From positions 1-55,381 of the IMG/VR virus record IMGVR_UViG_3300031974_001852: a DNA stretch of 55,381 bases; one strand, given 5' to 3'. A program made the translations under genes and the position numbers. Source of the stretch: a virus. Positions 31,279 to 39,707 of the stretch are shown in pieces (position 1 is the stretch's first letter; each line of letters begins with the position of its first letter). A model generated the notes under the pieces. It was not told the origin of the DNA. It worked only from the letters and a program-made list of their open reading frames with translations, and ran no database searches.

Positions 31279-31989
31279 ATGATAAATCAAATCGCATTAC
31301 AGATGTTGACTGATAACGTTGGAGTCTTTAAAAAAGTCTTTGACGAACAGTGGTGCTACCAAGTCAGGAAACTGATGAATGAGAAAATAGAACACGCCGA
31401 AAATTGCTTACCAGATGATCACGATGGTAACAGTGAGTGGATGGGGATTTCTTTTCGGAAAAACGAAAAACGAATAGACACCAGTCTATTAATGGAAAGG
31501 TTCGGTTCCCTGCAAGGATATGAAGAAGAACTAAAGAGCGCACTACAACAATGCCTAATCCTATACGATAATGAAGTATGGGGTAAACATATGGAAGGGA
31601 ATGATCCTGGTTCCAAGATGGGTTGGAGTTGGAAACACATGGAGCGCATTCAATGTAAAATGCAGAGAACTCCTCCTGGTGGAGGATTTTGTCAAATGCA
31701 TTTTGAGCAAGGTCCGGACTACTTCACCTCAAGAAGATTCGGCGTATGGATGCTGTACTTAAACACTGTTGACGATGGGGGAACAACAGATTTTCCCAAT
31801 CAAAACATGAGAATCAAACCAAGTGTTGGTGACTTGGTTATTTGGCCAGCGGCATACACTCATCCACACAGATCTTCCCCTGACTTGGGGCAGTTTAAAT
31901 ACATCATCACTGGTTGGTTCATCTATAAAGACCCAGATGATGAGAAGAATACAGTGCCATTTGAAAAGAGCAGATTTAATGTCGTTTGA
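31279..31989 (+). CDS. Prolyl 4-hydroxylase-like 2OG-Fe(II) oxygenase
   Basis: 236 aa. CQMHFEQGP supplies the first iron histidine and acid, followed by VWMLYLNTVDDGGTTDFPNQNM. The distal site is VIWPAAYTHPHRSSP, with histidine and a 2OG-binding region nearby. This is the catalytic layout of prolyl 4-hydroxylase superfamily members. The substrate could be peptide or sugar. It overlaps the radical SAM gene by 11 nt. Confidence 0.8.
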   Translation: MINQIALQMLTDNVGVFKKVFDEQWCYQVRKLMNEKIEHAENCLPDDHDGNSEWMGISFRKNEKRIDTSLLMERFGSLQGYEEELKSALQQCLILYDNEVWGKHMEGNDPGSKMGWSWKHMERIQCKMQRTPPGGGFCQMHFEQGPDYFTSRRFGVWMLYLNTVDDGGTTDFPNQNMRIKPSVGDLVIWPAAYTHPHRSSPDLGQFKYIITGWFIYKDPDDEKNTVPFEKSRFNVV

Positions 31990-32974
31990 TGTAAACCTAG
32001 AAAGGGTTGTACTAGAAGTAATCGGTGGGTGCAACTACACCTGTCAAATGTGCCCACAAACGAATCCTGGTCGCGGTAAAGACTGGACTAGGAAGATGCC
32101 GCTCAAACAATTTACAAATATCCTTGACCAAATCGTTCCGAAATACGGGACTCCTCAAATCAATCTGGAGGGTTCGGGCGAACCCACGCTCGCGAAAGAC
32201 CTACACAAATACGTGCGTGAAGTAAAGAAGCGAGGACTCAAGTGCTACATCTACACTAATGGGTACAACCTTCGCGGCGATTACATGAAGCGTATCGTCG
32301 ATGAGGGAATTGACTTTATTCGTTGCAGTGTCATTGGTTATGATGCAGAAAAATATAAGAAGTGGATGGATTGTGATAACTTTTACAGAGTCAGATCCAA
32401 TCTAATGGACACCATGGATTACTCTTTTACCACTAGGGCACCTGTAGAAGTAAGTTCGTATCACCTCATCACAGACAACAATCAAATAAAGTACGAGATC
32501 AGTGAGTACAACGGCAACTTTATTAAACACGTTGGATGTAAGGCATACATATGGAAGATGCACAACTGGTCAGGAAACTATGATCCGAATGGGAATGCTA
32601 GGATAGGCGATGTTCGTAAAACTTGCGGACGACCATTTGGACCAGAGATTACTATTCGCGCAGGAGGCAACGGCAAGACTGGCGCGATGACACCTTGCTG
32701 CCAAACACTTGGTCCACCCAACGAGGCAAAGTCTGTACTTGGACACTTCGAGGATCAAACATTCGAGGAAATCTTCTGGGGCGAAAAGTATAATGAGTTG
32801 CGTAAGGCGCACGAAGAAGAACGGTTTGATGACATTGAATATTGCAAGAACTGCGACTTCCTTTATGATGATCCCGAAGTGTTGGTTTGGTCTAATGACC
32901 CTGATGCCAGAACGAAACATATGCTGGGAACTAACTTCTCTTTGGAGCAGAATATCATTGCGAGCTTCGCGTGA
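31979..32974 (+). CDS. Radical SAM/SPASM-like enzyme
   Basis: 331 aa. The 4Fe-4S motif CNYTCQMC is near residues 19-26 (CxxxCxxC), followed by INLEGSGEPTLA, the GGEP-like motif. C-terminal cysteines (CGRP, CCQT, CKNCDF) suggest an auxiliary cluster of the SPASM type. Such enzymes generate a 5'-deoxyadenosyl radical to modify peptides or sugars. It lies within the oxygenase-sulfotransferase cassette. Peptide maturation or dehydrogenation of a sugar are both possible. Confidence 0.82.
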   Translation: MSFDVNLERVVLEVIGGCNYTCQMCPQTNPGRGKDWTRKMPLKQFTNILDQIVPKYGTPQINLEGSGEPTLAKDLHKYVREVKKRGLKCYIYTNGYNLRGDYMKRIVDEGIDFIRCSVIGYDAEKYKKWMDCDNFYRVRSNLMDTMDYSFTTRAPVEVSSYHLITDNNQIKYEISEYNGNFIKHVGCKAYIWKMHNWSGNYDPNGNARIGDVRKTCGRPFGPEITIRAGGNGKTGAMTPCCQTLGPPNEAKSVLGHFEDQTFEEIFWGEKYNELRKAHEEERFDDIEYCKNCDFLYDDPEVLVWSNDPDARTKHMLGTNFSLEQNIIASFA

Positions 32975-33567
32975 CCAAACTTTTACTTCATCCTCCCAAA
33001 ACAGCAGGGGCAACAATAAAGGCGATAATATTAGATCACGATCCTTGTAGGCACGAATATATTTTTCCTGATATTCATATGGTAACTTCCCCGATGAGGG
33101 AATACATAGAAAAACAATCGTCATCCTGGGATAAACATTGCCCATTAAAGTTCTATGGACTTGGTTTAGATTTCCCTTGTATATTGCCTGTCAGGCACCC
33201 ATATCCTAGAGTATGTTCTATGTGGGCATACGATGTTAAACAAAAACAAAAGAAAGGAAACCCTGCTCAAGATTTTGCGAGTTACCTAGACAAGATTGTT
33301 AATCACCCAGGATATTGGGAACCTTGGAGACCTTGTTATTACTGGTATGAAGGGTTGCTGACTGAACCTGATATTATCCGCCAAGAAAACCTAGAAGAAG
33401 ATTTAAAGAAGTTGGGGTTTGATATGATAGATTACGACTACGACTTCAACTACACCATAGGTTGGGATGTGGAAAAAGCATTGAACTTTTTAACCGATAA
33501 GTCAGTTAAACTTATCAACGAAAGGTTCGCTCAAGACTTTGAAATATTTGGTTATGAAAAAGTTTAG
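32971..33567 (+). CDS. Sulfotransferase-like protein
   Basis: 198 aa, GTG start overlapping the upstream stop (GTGA). The PAPS loop is LLHPPKTAGATIKA near the N-terminus, and LPVRHPYPRVCSMWAYD carries the 3'-phosphate motif. It is related in layout to the protein at 24930 but clearly divergent. It probably sulfates a glycan. Confidence 0.7.
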   Translation: MTKLLLHPPKTAGATIKAIILDHDPCRHEYIFPDIHMVTSPMREYIEKQSSSWDKHCPLKFYGLGLDFPCILPVRHPYPRVCSMWAYDVKQKQKKGNPAQDFASYLDKIVNHPGYWEPWRPCYYWYEGLLTEPDIIRQENLEEDLKKLGFDMIDYDYDFNYTIGWDVEKALNFLTDKSVKLINERFAQDFEIFGYEKV

Positions 33568-33904
33568 TGCGACAATCCTTGTTGCATGTGCATTCCATGC
33601 GCATGCGCAGGACGATATGTACGAAGTCGCGAAAGATACTTGTTGGGATTTGATCAAGAGCGAGTATCCCACCAAACGCATCTATCTTAATACTCATGAC
33701 AGGATTGGGTTTACTGGACAAAACAGATACTTTATGGCAGGGCGATGTTATGAACCTGCCTGCAATGAACCGTTCAGTTGGTTTGTGTACCAAGTCAGAT
33801 ACATTGAAGGCAGGAAAGCAAACATCACCTGCACTATGCCAGATGGCGGTGAACCCAAGTTAGATCGATACAATCAGAACAACAGTTTTATGCCGCCTGA
33901 ATAG
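33554..33904 (+). CDS. Periplasmic Cys-containing protein (116 aa)
   Basis: Starts at ATG 33554. A signal peptide with cleavage near AHAQD is clear. The mature part has four spaced cysteines (DTCW, GRCYEPAC, ITCTM), likely disulfides. It overlaps the end of the convergent minus-strand gene by 17 nt. Function unknown. Confidence 0.75.
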   Translation: MKKFSATILVACAFHAHAQDDMYEVAKDTCWDLIKSEYPTKRIYLNTHDRIGFTGQNRYFMAGRCYEPACNEPFSWFVYQVRYIEGRKANITCTMPDGGEPKLDRYNQNNSFMPPE

Positions 33905-34163
33905 TCTCGATTTCGCAGTGCTTCTGGTCGCTGAGTTTTACAACCCTGCCAGACCTCAATACCTTGCCACGGACAGTGAACTCTTTGATCTCTCGAGCAT
34001 TGATTTGACAGTTAGTCACAATCGCCCAGTCGTTGCCTTTTTTGTCAGTGACATAGATTGTGTCTTCGACGATTCGAACAACTGGTTCGAGTGTTCTAGT
34101 AGGAATCACATCTGCGTTAGCAATAGCAGGGATTAGTAGCAACATGAGTGCTATCTTTTTCAT
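33888..34163 (-). CDS. Periplasmic protein on the minus strand (91 aa)
   Basis: One of only two supported minus-strand genes. An AAGGAG ribosome site lies 6 nt upstream of ATG at 34163. The signal peptide MKKIALMLLLIPAIANADV is textbook. The mature part is small with two cysteines (TNCQ, KHCE), probably one disulfide. Convergent with, and overlapping, another exported protein. Function unknown. Confidence 0.8.
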   Translation of the reverse strand: MKKIALMLLLIPAIANADVIPTRTLEPVVRIVEDTIYVTDKKGNDWAIVTNCQINAREIKEFTVRGKVLRSGRVVKLSDQKHCEIETIQAA

Positions 34164-34403
34164 GGATTTCTCCTTGCGTCATCACGACGCTCCGTCGCCT
34201 CACGGCGAAATATTACGTTTTTATTACAGTTTTATTACTGCAATATTATATAGTATCAGTAAATATTCCACTTTACTTTCATAGCGAAATATTATACTAT
34301 AAATAATACCGATGATACTGTGGGATACAGGTCATCAGTTCTCTACGCAGAATGGTCTGGTAGAGTATAACAACAATCTTGCTTTTAAATAAGGAGATCC
34401 GTT
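34164..34403. promoter_or_regulatory. Divergent intergenic region with late box
   Basis: 240 bp between the minus-strand periplasmic gene and hsp20. It has CGCC/GGCG and GACG/CGTC mini-hairpins (34185-34207), AT-rich sequence with several TATAAT-like words on both strands, and the late box TATAAATA at 34298-34305 directed at hsp20. Confidence 0.5.
34298..34305 (+). promoter_or_regulatory. Late promoter box TATAAATA before hsp20
   Basis: Exact T4-type late octamer, 98 nt upstream of the Hsp20 start. Confidence 0.65.
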
Positions 34404-34850
34404 ATGGTATCTAAAGCATTTTCTTTTCCACGTTCACACTTCATTGGTTTCGATCACGTTTGGAATGAGATTGAAAGACTGTCAGACATGGCAGACAACA
34501 AACTCTATCCTCCCCATAACGTAGTCAAGCACGATGATGTTAACTTCACCGTAGAACTTGCCTTGGCAGGTTACAGCAAAGACGACCTCACTGTTGAAGT
34601 GAAGGACGGCATCCTAGTTGTAGCTGGTGACAAGTCAAGCGAAGAACGTGAGTATCTACACCGTGGTATTTCTTCTAAGAAGTTTACACGAACATTTAGG
34701 TTGTCAGAACACGTTGTTGTAAGCGGAGCGGATTTTGTGGATGGACTACTGGTCATTGACCTGAAAGTAGAGATCCCAAAAGAGAAGCTGCCTCGCGCTA
34801 TCCCAATCGGTAAAACCAAGGGTAAGAAGCAACTTTTAACTGAGGACTGA
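34404..34850 (+). CDS. hsp20: Small heat-shock protein (Hsp20/alpha-crystallin)
   Basis: 148 aa with an AAGGAG ribosome site. The N-terminus FPRSHFIGFDHVWNEIERL is IbpA-like. The alpha-crystallin domain runs from YPPHNVVKHDDVNFTVELALAGYSKDDL to DGILVVAGDKS, and the conserved SFxRTFRL-type strand appears as KFTRTFRLSEHV. Hsp20 is common in T4-like cyanophages and is thought to support virion protein folding. The late box fits that timing. Confidence 0.95.
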   Translation: MVSKAFSFPRSHFIGFDHVWNEIERLSDMADNKLYPPHNVVKHDDVNFTVELALAGYSKDDLTVEVKDGILVVAGDKSSEEREYLHRGISSKKFTRTFRLSEHVVVSGADFVDGLLVIDLKVEIPKEKLPRAIPIGKTKGKKQLLTED

Positions 34851-34851
34851 A

Positions 34852-35046
34852 ATGAAAAACTTGGCAATCGTTGCCTTGTGTTTCTTTTCTACTTTCGCAA
34901 CTGCAAGTGACATCGAGGAAGTCGTCGTCAAGGCGAGGCATACTCGTATCGTTATGATCAAACTAGCAGAGAACCACGTGCAGGATCCAAAGACTGGTGA
35001 CTGGCACTATGTGGAAGAGCGCAAAGTAGAAAATAACAAGGCATAA
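34852..35046 (+). CDS. Exported small protein (64 aa)
   Basis: Starts right after hsp20. A signal peptide (MKNLAIVALCFFSTFATAS) leads a short charged mature part (IEEVVVKARHTRIVMIKLAEN). Ends at the strong terminator at 35053. Confidence 0.7.
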   Translation: MKNLAIVALCFFSTFATASDIEEVVVKARHTRIVMIKLAENHVQDPKTGDWHYVEERKVENNKA

Positions 35047-35052
35047 ACACTC

Positions 35053-35075
35053 GGGGAGACTTCGGTCTCCCCTTT
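35053..35075 (+). terminator. Intrinsic terminator with UUCG loop
   Basis: Perfect 8-bp stem GGGGAGAC/GTCTCCCC with the very stable TTCG tetraloop, followed by TTT. It closes the hsp20 operon. Confidence 0.85.
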
Positions 35076-35090
35076 CAAGGAACCGTGTAA

Positions 35091-35210
35091 ATGGAACTAA
35101 TACCTATCATTGGAATCGGCGCTGTGATGATGATTGCTCCTGTAGCAATCGGCGTCACACTCGTTTATTCATACGAAGCAACCAAAGACATCGGCAAAGA
35201 ACAATCGTAA
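35091..35210 (+). CDS. Small membrane protein (39 aa)
   Basis: An AAGGAA ribosome site precedes ATG 35091. One hydrophobic helix (IIGIGAVMMIAPVAIGVTLVY) and a charged tail. Located between a terminator and an early promoter. Confidence 0.55.
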   Translation: MELIPIIGIGAVMMIAPVAIGVTLVYSYEATKDIGKEQS

Positions 35211-35239
35211 GTTATTGATTTAACTATAGTTTCTTTTGT

Positions 35240-35268
35240 TTGCTATTCCATTAACTTGCGAGTATAAT
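35240..35268 (+). promoter_or_regulatory. Sigma70-like promoter for the R-M-like pair
   Basis: TTGCTA at 35240-35245, a 17-nt spacer, and TATAAT at 35263-35268. Confidence 0.7.
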
Positions 35269-35303
35269 GATCATAATAATGTGTTTTATGGAGTTAATGT
35301 GAT

Positions 35304-35822
35304 ATGAGTCAAAGGGAAAATGGTTTTCGTGGCGGTATTCAGAAAGGAATGTGCGCTACTGATGCAGCTGCTCGTAAGTTAGACGAACAATGTAAAACAC
35401 TAAAGGATAAACTCGCGGAAGAGTTTCCTGCCCTACAACTTCAGCGCAAACTTACCAAAGATCAAATCCCTGGTAATAAAGGTGCCTGTGAACCTGACGG
35501 TGGCGTTTGGTTGCGAGATGGAAAAGTTGTTGCTGTCTTCGAAGCGAAAAAGCAGGGGACTGGCGGTAATGCCATAGAAAGATGGTTCAAAAACAATTAC
35601 ATTTGTCGACTGATCAATCCCGATGTTTGTTATGTGACTTTCTGTAGTGGGGAGGGTGCTCGACCAGATCACGTCTTAGAAAAAACGCTTAATGTTGCAC
35701 ACCTTGATGGATTCAATAAGTTTGTGGAAAATAAAAACTCTTGCTATCTCAGCGAAGATGGATATAATAATGAAGAGGTGGAGAAGATTATGCGTGAAGT
35801 TTTGGAGTATGTAAGTGCCTAA
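35304..35822 (+). CDS. EcoRI-like restriction endonuclease
   Basis: 172 aa, smaller than EcoRI (277 aa). The PD-(D/E)xK site is complete and has EcoRI spacing: EPDGG (D65), then VAVFEAKKQG (E80, K82). The following GGNAIERWFKN matches the EcoRI AGNAIERSHKN recognition helix by eye. It should cut unmodified DNA at a specific site, possibly related to the EcoRI target, but this is not proven. The gene overlaps the adenine methylase start by 8 nt, the typical R-M pairing. It has its own early promoter. Confidence 0.82.
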   Translation: MSQRENGFRGGIQKGMCATDAAARKLDEQCKTLKDKLAEEFPALQLQRKLTKDQIPGNKGACEPDGGVWLRDGKVVAVFEAKKQGTGGNAIERWFKNNYICRLINPDVCYVTFCSGEGARPDHVLEKTLNVAHLDGFNKFVENKNSCYLSEDGYNNEEVEKIMREVLEYVSA

Positions 35823-36663
35823 ACCGTTGTTTATATGGGCAGGTGGTAAGAACAAAATGTTGAGGCATTATCTGCCTCTCCTTCCTTCTCGTATTGATCC
35901 TCCGACTGAATATTGCGAACCATTTTTTGGTGGTGGTGCAATGTTCATACATGCTATGTCAAACTATCCAATCAAAAAAGCATTTTTGAATGATATCAAT
36001 CCAGATATCGTTAGGATCTACACATCAATCAGAGACAACTTGTCTGAGTTCACTTTCCGTTTAGATTCGCTGGAAGCAAAGTATCTTCCACTGGACAAAG
36101 AAGATCGTAAGAAGTTTTATTACGATGTACGAGAGGAGCATGCTTGGGATTACGAGAAGTGGAATGATGTTGAAGAATCAGCGACTTTGTATTTTCTTAT
36201 GAAGACTGGGTTTAACGGTATCTTCCAGATCAACAAAAACACCAATGGTCGTTATGGCACACCTAGTGGTTTATTAAATCAAACAGACTCAATCTATAAC
36301 AGAGGAGATCTATCTTGGTGGCATGATGCACTAAAGATTGCCGAGTTCTCGTCCGTTGACTGGAAACAATGTGCCGAAAAAGCAAGTGAAGGTTGTTATT
36401 TTTTCTTCGATCCGCCTTATCGAAACAGCATTGCTGATTATGGTAATGCGTTTACTGATGACCAATGCCTAGAACTGATTGATTTCTGTCAAGATAAACC
36501 GATCACATATCACAGTAATCGTGCTGACGACAACTGGTTTGAAGACAAATGCGGAAAGTTGTCGTACAAATATTTTCCTGTAACCTACACTGCTGGCAGG
36601 AGAAAGAAAACTGAAGAAGGTTATGAAGCGAAAAAGGCGAGGGAGATTCTGCTGTATTCCTAA
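35815..36663 (+). CDS. D12-class adenine methyltransferase paired with the endonuclease
   Basis: 282 aa, GTG start with GGAG upstream. The SAM motif is FIWAGGKNKM (6-15), EPFFGGGAMF follows at 35-44, and the catalytic DPPYRNS lies near 199-205. MKTGFNGIFQINKNTNGRYGTP matches the target-recognition region of Dam/DpnII-type enzymes. It would protect phage DNA from the neighbouring endonuclease. It is distinct from the Dam-like enzyme at 23604. A regulatory or anti-restriction role is also possible. Confidence 0.9.
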   Translation: MPKPLFIWAGGKNKMLRHYLPLLPSRIDPPTEYCEPFFGGGAMFIHAMSNYPIKKAFLNDINPDIVRIYTSIRDNLSEFTFRLDSLEAKYLPLDKEDRKKFYYDVREEHAWDYEKWNDVEESATLYFLMKTGFNGIFQINKNTNGRYGTPSGLLNQTDSIYNRGDLSWWHDALKIAEFSSVDWKQCAEKASEGCYFFFDPPYRNSIADYGNAFTDDQCLELIDFCQDKPITYHSNRADDNWFEDKCGKLSYKYFPVTYTAGRRKKTEEGYEAKKAREILLYS

Positions 36664-36692
36664 GTTATTGATTTTCCTAAAGTTTTTTAGAC

Positions 36693-36721
36693 TTTACTTT
36701 GATACCCGTTTCAAGCATAAT
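36693..36721 (+). promoter_or_regulatory. Sigma70-like early promoter
   Basis: TTTACT at 36693-36698, a 17-nt spacer, and CATAAT at 36716-36721. Confidence 0.7.
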
Positions 36722-36748
36722 AACTGTATGGTTGATAACGGAGATGAA

Positions 36749-37087
36749 ATGATGATTGATATTGCTATTAACAACTTGTTCGACGCGATTGGTAAGGACT
36801 TCGCTGCTTGGCGTGCCCGTGGTGAGTACGGTAGCGAGAACGACTACGGCGAAATGGTCGATAACCTGCACGTTGAAGAAGGTCGTAAGTATCTCAAGAT
36901 TGTCAAGAAGATGGGCAGTCAAGAGTTGGTTTGGGGTTTCATTGTCAAGAAAGATGACAAGAAGTTCCGTGCTGGCGATATCCTGAAAGCAGCATCTTGG
37001 GCAGCACCTGCCCGCAACCAAGCGCGAGGAAACATCCTCGATGGAGACTTCTCTTGGGTTCGTTGGACTGGTCCGGAGTATCTTTAA
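36749..37087 (+). CDS. Hypothetical protein (112 aa)
   Basis: Start at 36749 is chosen for the GGAGA ribosome site; ATG 36728 lies exactly where transcription should start and would be leaderless. Sequence MMIDIAINNLFDAIGKDFAAWRA with a later beta segment (SQELVWGFIVKKDDKKF). No family recognised. TAATG link to the next gene. Confidence 0.7.
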   Translation: MMIDIAINNLFDAIGKDFAAWRARGEYGSENDYGEMVDNLHVEEGRKYLKIVKKMGSQELVWGFIVKKDDKKFRAGDILKAASWAAPARNQARGNILDGDFSWVRWTGPEYL

Positions 37088-37377
37088 TGATGCTCCGAAT
37101 GTTTGCGGACGTTGTTCCTGAAAGCGAAGTCCTTGATACTATCCCGACCGAAACTCTAGAATGGGCGGATCCTGTGAAGTTTCTTCATGAGGGCACACCG
37201 CACATGGAGAAGATGGGTTACAAGTCTGCGGTATCATTTGACATTAATGGTCGTCCTAGTTTATACTATATCTGGGATGATCGTAGGCAAAAGCACATAG
37301 CAAGAAGGTTTGATGATGAAAATATTGAGAGAAACGACAACGTATTCGAAAGTCGATTACGAAGTTCCTCAGCATGA
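37087..37377 (+). CDS. Hypothetical protein (96 aa)
   Basis: Coupled by TAATG. Alpha/beta sequence with PVKFLHEGTPHMEKMGYKSAVSFDINGRP and a charged Arg/Asp-rich tail. Overlaps the next gene by about 60 nt. Function unknown. Confidence 0.65.
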   Translation: MMLRMFADVVPESEVLDTIPTETLEWADPVKFLHEGTPHMEKMGYKSAVSFDINGRPSLYYIWDDRRQKHIARRFDDENIERNDNVFESRLRSSSA

Positions 37378-37576
37378 TTATCTCATAGAGGGTGGTCATG
37401 GCGGTCGCCTGATCGCGATGCGTAAAAAAGGTTCTAAAGATTGGGAGAAGTTTACCAAGTTGTTGCCTTTCAGCAAAAAGCATCGCACGTTCAAAGAACT
37501 TCGCGAACCACTCCCTACTGAATTCGTAAAACCGTACATGACCCGACCTTTCAACTTGGAGATATTTTTGGCATGA
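37316..37576 (+). CDS. Hypothetical basic protein (86 aa)
   Basis: GAAGG ribosome site lies 7 nt before ATG 37316. Contains IEGGHGGRLIAMRKKGSKDWEKF, followed by a Pro-containing tail. The long overlap with the upstream gene is unusual but both frames look coding. Function unknown. Confidence 0.6.
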   Translation: MKILRETTTYSKVDYEVPQHDYLIEGGHGGRLIAMRKKGSKDWEKFTKLLPFSKKHRTFKELREPLPTEFVKPYMTRPFNLEIFLA

Positions 37577-37776
37577 GACTAAAAGTTATTTCTTGTGACG
37601 ATAGCAGCAAGTGGTATGCTAACAAGATAGGAGAATCTTTCCCCTTACTCCGCGTAGGGGACCACGAGTGTTATGTTGCTACGATGGATTCGTACAACAC
37701 AGGCAACTTTATCACCAACTGTGATTTTATTGTAGAGGTAGAAGATGAGAAAGAAGCAGATCCCACCCCCAGTTGA
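37573..37776 (+). CDS. Hypothetical small beta protein (67 aa)
   Basis: ATGA overlap upstream. Strand-rich (LKVISCDDSSKWYANKIGESF, RVGDHECYVATMD) with an acidic end. Overlaps the next gene by 32 nt. Confidence 0.65.
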   Translation: MRLKVISCDDSSKWYANKIGESFPLLRVGDHECYVATMDSYNTGNFITNCDFIVEVEDEKEADPTPS

Positions 37777-38020
37777 TGTTCCTGGCAGAAAGGTTTCTTG
37801 GAAACCCAGTCTGAACTCAGATCGAATGTATGGTGAAGTTGTCCACGTAGGGTTTCGCTGGCCGTATCCAAAAGATCCTAAATACCCTTCTGGGAATGTT
37901 CGCATGTTGAAGAAGGTCATTTCAGTAGCAACAGCAGATGGTCGTATCTTTAAAATGTCAGGCGAACAAGAAGATCTGAAAAAGGTAGGGATGATCGTGG
38001 AGTCATCAAGCGAGGACTAA
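37745..38020 (+). CDS. Hypothetical basic protein (91 aa)
   Basis: Starts MRKKQIPPPVDVPGRKVSWKP. The second half is strand-rich (KKVISVATADGRIFKMSG). No family recognised. Confidence 0.65.
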   Translation: MRKKQIPPPVDVPGRKVSWKPSLNSDRMYGEVVHVGFRWPYPKDPKYPSGNVRMLKKVISVATADGRIFKMSGEQEDLKKVGMIVESSSED

Positions 38021-39127
38021 TTGCACTGGATAACATTGCTCACATCATTGTCGATTGCTGGAGTCGCTGCGTGGTATAGTATCGTAGGACTCATGGCAAT
38101 CTTCTCGGGTGCGGCGATAGCGATCGCCATTATGGGTGGTGTATTGGAAGTTGGCAAACTGGTAACTGCTGCATGGTTACACGCCAACTGGAAGAAAGTA
38201 CCACTGTTGATGAAGACTTATCTTACATCAGCAGTGTTTGTGTTAATGGTGATCACTTCCTTGGGCATCTTCGGTTTCTTGTCGAAGGCACACTTGGAAC
38301 ATTCGATATCAATTGGGGGCAATAATGCACTTCAAATCAGCAACTTGGAAAAGCAGATTGCACGCCAGCAATCAATCATTGCAGATGCAGAAACGGTTCT
38401 CACGCAACTGGACCAACAAGTCTCTGTACTCATTGAGTATGACAGAATTCGTGGCCCTACAGGTTCGATTGCGGTACGCGAAAGTCAATCAAGTGAGAGG
38501 CAAGCACTCAACGAGACGATCGATGCTGCGTACACACGAATTGACGAAATCCAAGAGGACCTCTCACCGCTCCAGCAAGAATCGCTGGCGATTGAAGTTG
38601 AAGTCGGGCCACTTAAATATATTGCTGAGTTAATCTATGGAGAAGACGATGCTAAAAACCATTTCGATCGTGCTGTTAGGTTCGTTATTATCCTTCTTGT
38701 TACTGTATTCGATCCTCTCGCAGTCATCCTCCTCCTCGCCGCAACCATGGGTTTCTCCACCCGTAAGCAGTCTAGGATGTTCACCGATGATGGGAATCTA
38801 AAGGTTGACCGAGAGAACGTTGTTGATGTAGAAGAGTTACTGCCTGAAACACCAACTCCTAGTTTTGATCCACCAAATGTGGTAGAGACTAAAGTAGATT
38901 GGGATCATGCACCTTCTCCCCCTAGTGCGGTAGATGATGCGGCGAACGTCATGGGGCAGTATGAAGAGATTGAAGATTTGCCTCCTGCTGAAGAAATGGA
39001 AGACATGGAAGTAATCGAATCTGAACCCGAAGATGACGGGCACGGTATCAACCTTGCCGATGATCCAACTGATAAAGTGAGAAAGGGTTGGGTAGAATGG
39101 CAAAGAAGGAACAAAAAGAAAACTTGA
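38021..39127 (+). CDS. Multi-pass membrane protein with coiled coil (368 aa)
   Basis: TTG start immediately after the preceding stop. Three hydrophobic helices lie within residues 1-95 (including SIVGLMAIFSGAAIAIAIMGG and SAVFVLMVITSLGIFGFL). A coiled coil of about 100 residues follows (NLEKQIARQQSIIADAE). A fourth helix lies near 220-245 (FVIILLVTVFDPLAVILLLAA), then a long acidic proline-containing tail. This resembles large membrane proteins seen in marine T4-like phages. Function unknown. Confidence 0.75.
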   Translation: MHWITLLTSLSIAGVAAWYSIVGLMAIFSGAAIAIAIMGGVLEVGKLVTAAWLHANWKKVPLLMKTYLTSAVFVLMVITSLGIFGFLSKAHLEHSISIGGNNALQISNLEKQIARQQSIIADAETVLTQLDQQVSVLIEYDRIRGPTGSIAVRESQSSERQALNETIDAAYTRIDEIQEDLSPLQQESLAIEVEVGPLKYIAELIYGEDDAKNHFDRAVRFVIILLVTVFDPLAVILLLAATMGFSTRKQSRMFTDDGNLKVDRENVVDVEELLPETPTPSFDPPNVVETKVDWDHAPSPPSAVDDAANVMGQYEEIEDLPPAEEMEDMEVIESEPEDDGHGINLADDPTDKVRKGWVEWQRRNKKKT

Positions 39128-39152
39128 CATTAATCGCAGATAGCGGTACACT
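39124..39152 (+). promoter_or_regulatory. Sigma70-like promoter abutting a start codon
   Basis: TTGACA at 39124-39129, a 17-nt spacer, and TACACT at 39147-39152. ATG is 7 nt after the -10 box, exactly where transcription should start. Confidence 0.7.
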
Positions 39153-39158
39153 ATATCT

Positions 39159-39707
39159 ATGAATATATTTTACTTACACGAAGACCCTGAGCAGTGCGCC
39201 AAAGAGCACAACGACAAGCACTGTGTCAAGATGGACATCGAGTATCCACAGATGCTCTCGACTGCACATCGTGTACTCGACGGGGATGAGTGGTATGACA
39301 AGACTGCTAATGGCAGAAGAATCAAAAGATGGAAGCATCCCGAACCTGTTATGGATTCTCTACTGTACAAAGCAAGTCATATCAATCATCCCAGCGCAGC
39401 GTGGGTTCGCGAAAGTAAGAATAACTACAATTGGTTGTATCAGTTGTGGACGAAACTTTGCGAGGAGTACACTTGGCGCTATGGAAAAACTCATATGTCT
39501 TGGTCGAAGCTTGGCGTCGCGTTATCTCGTCCCCCTCAAAATATTGACGACAAACCATTTGTCGAACCACCTCCAGCAATGTCGCACTTCCCTCAATGCA
39601 TCGTGGAAGGAGACTCCATCGAGTCCTACAGAAACTATTACAGAGAAGCGAAGGCAAGTTTCTCCAAATGGACAAAGCGACCAGTACCAGCGTGGTGGAA
39701 CGTATGA
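39159..39707 (+). CDS. Conserved phage protein, pyrimidine-dimer glycosylase-like annotation
   Basis: 182 aa. The N-terminus FYLHEDPEQCAKEHNDKHCVKM, then YPQMLSTAHRVLDG and HPSAAWVRESKNNYNWLYQL, match a family widespread in T4-like phages that is often annotated as a pyrimidine dimer DNA glycosylase. I cannot confirm catalytic residues. It appears to be leaderless. DNA repair is the leading guess. Confidence 0.65.
   Translation: MNIFYLHEDPEQCAKEHNDKHCVKMDIEYPQMLSTAHRVLDGDEWYDKTANGRRIKRWKHPEPVMDSLLYKASHINHPSAAWVRESKNNYNWLYQLWTKLCEEYTWRYGKTHMSWSKLGVALSRPPQNIDDKPFVEPPPAMSHFPQCIVEGDSIESYRNYYREAKASFSKWTKRPVPAWWNV

Noticed and set aside
35304-36663. Avoidance of GAATTC as proof of EcoRI-like specificity
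   Set aside because: GAATTC does occur several times (for example near 37520, 38445, 42425 and 52908). Phage DNA could be methylated, so presence neither proves nor excludes this specificity.
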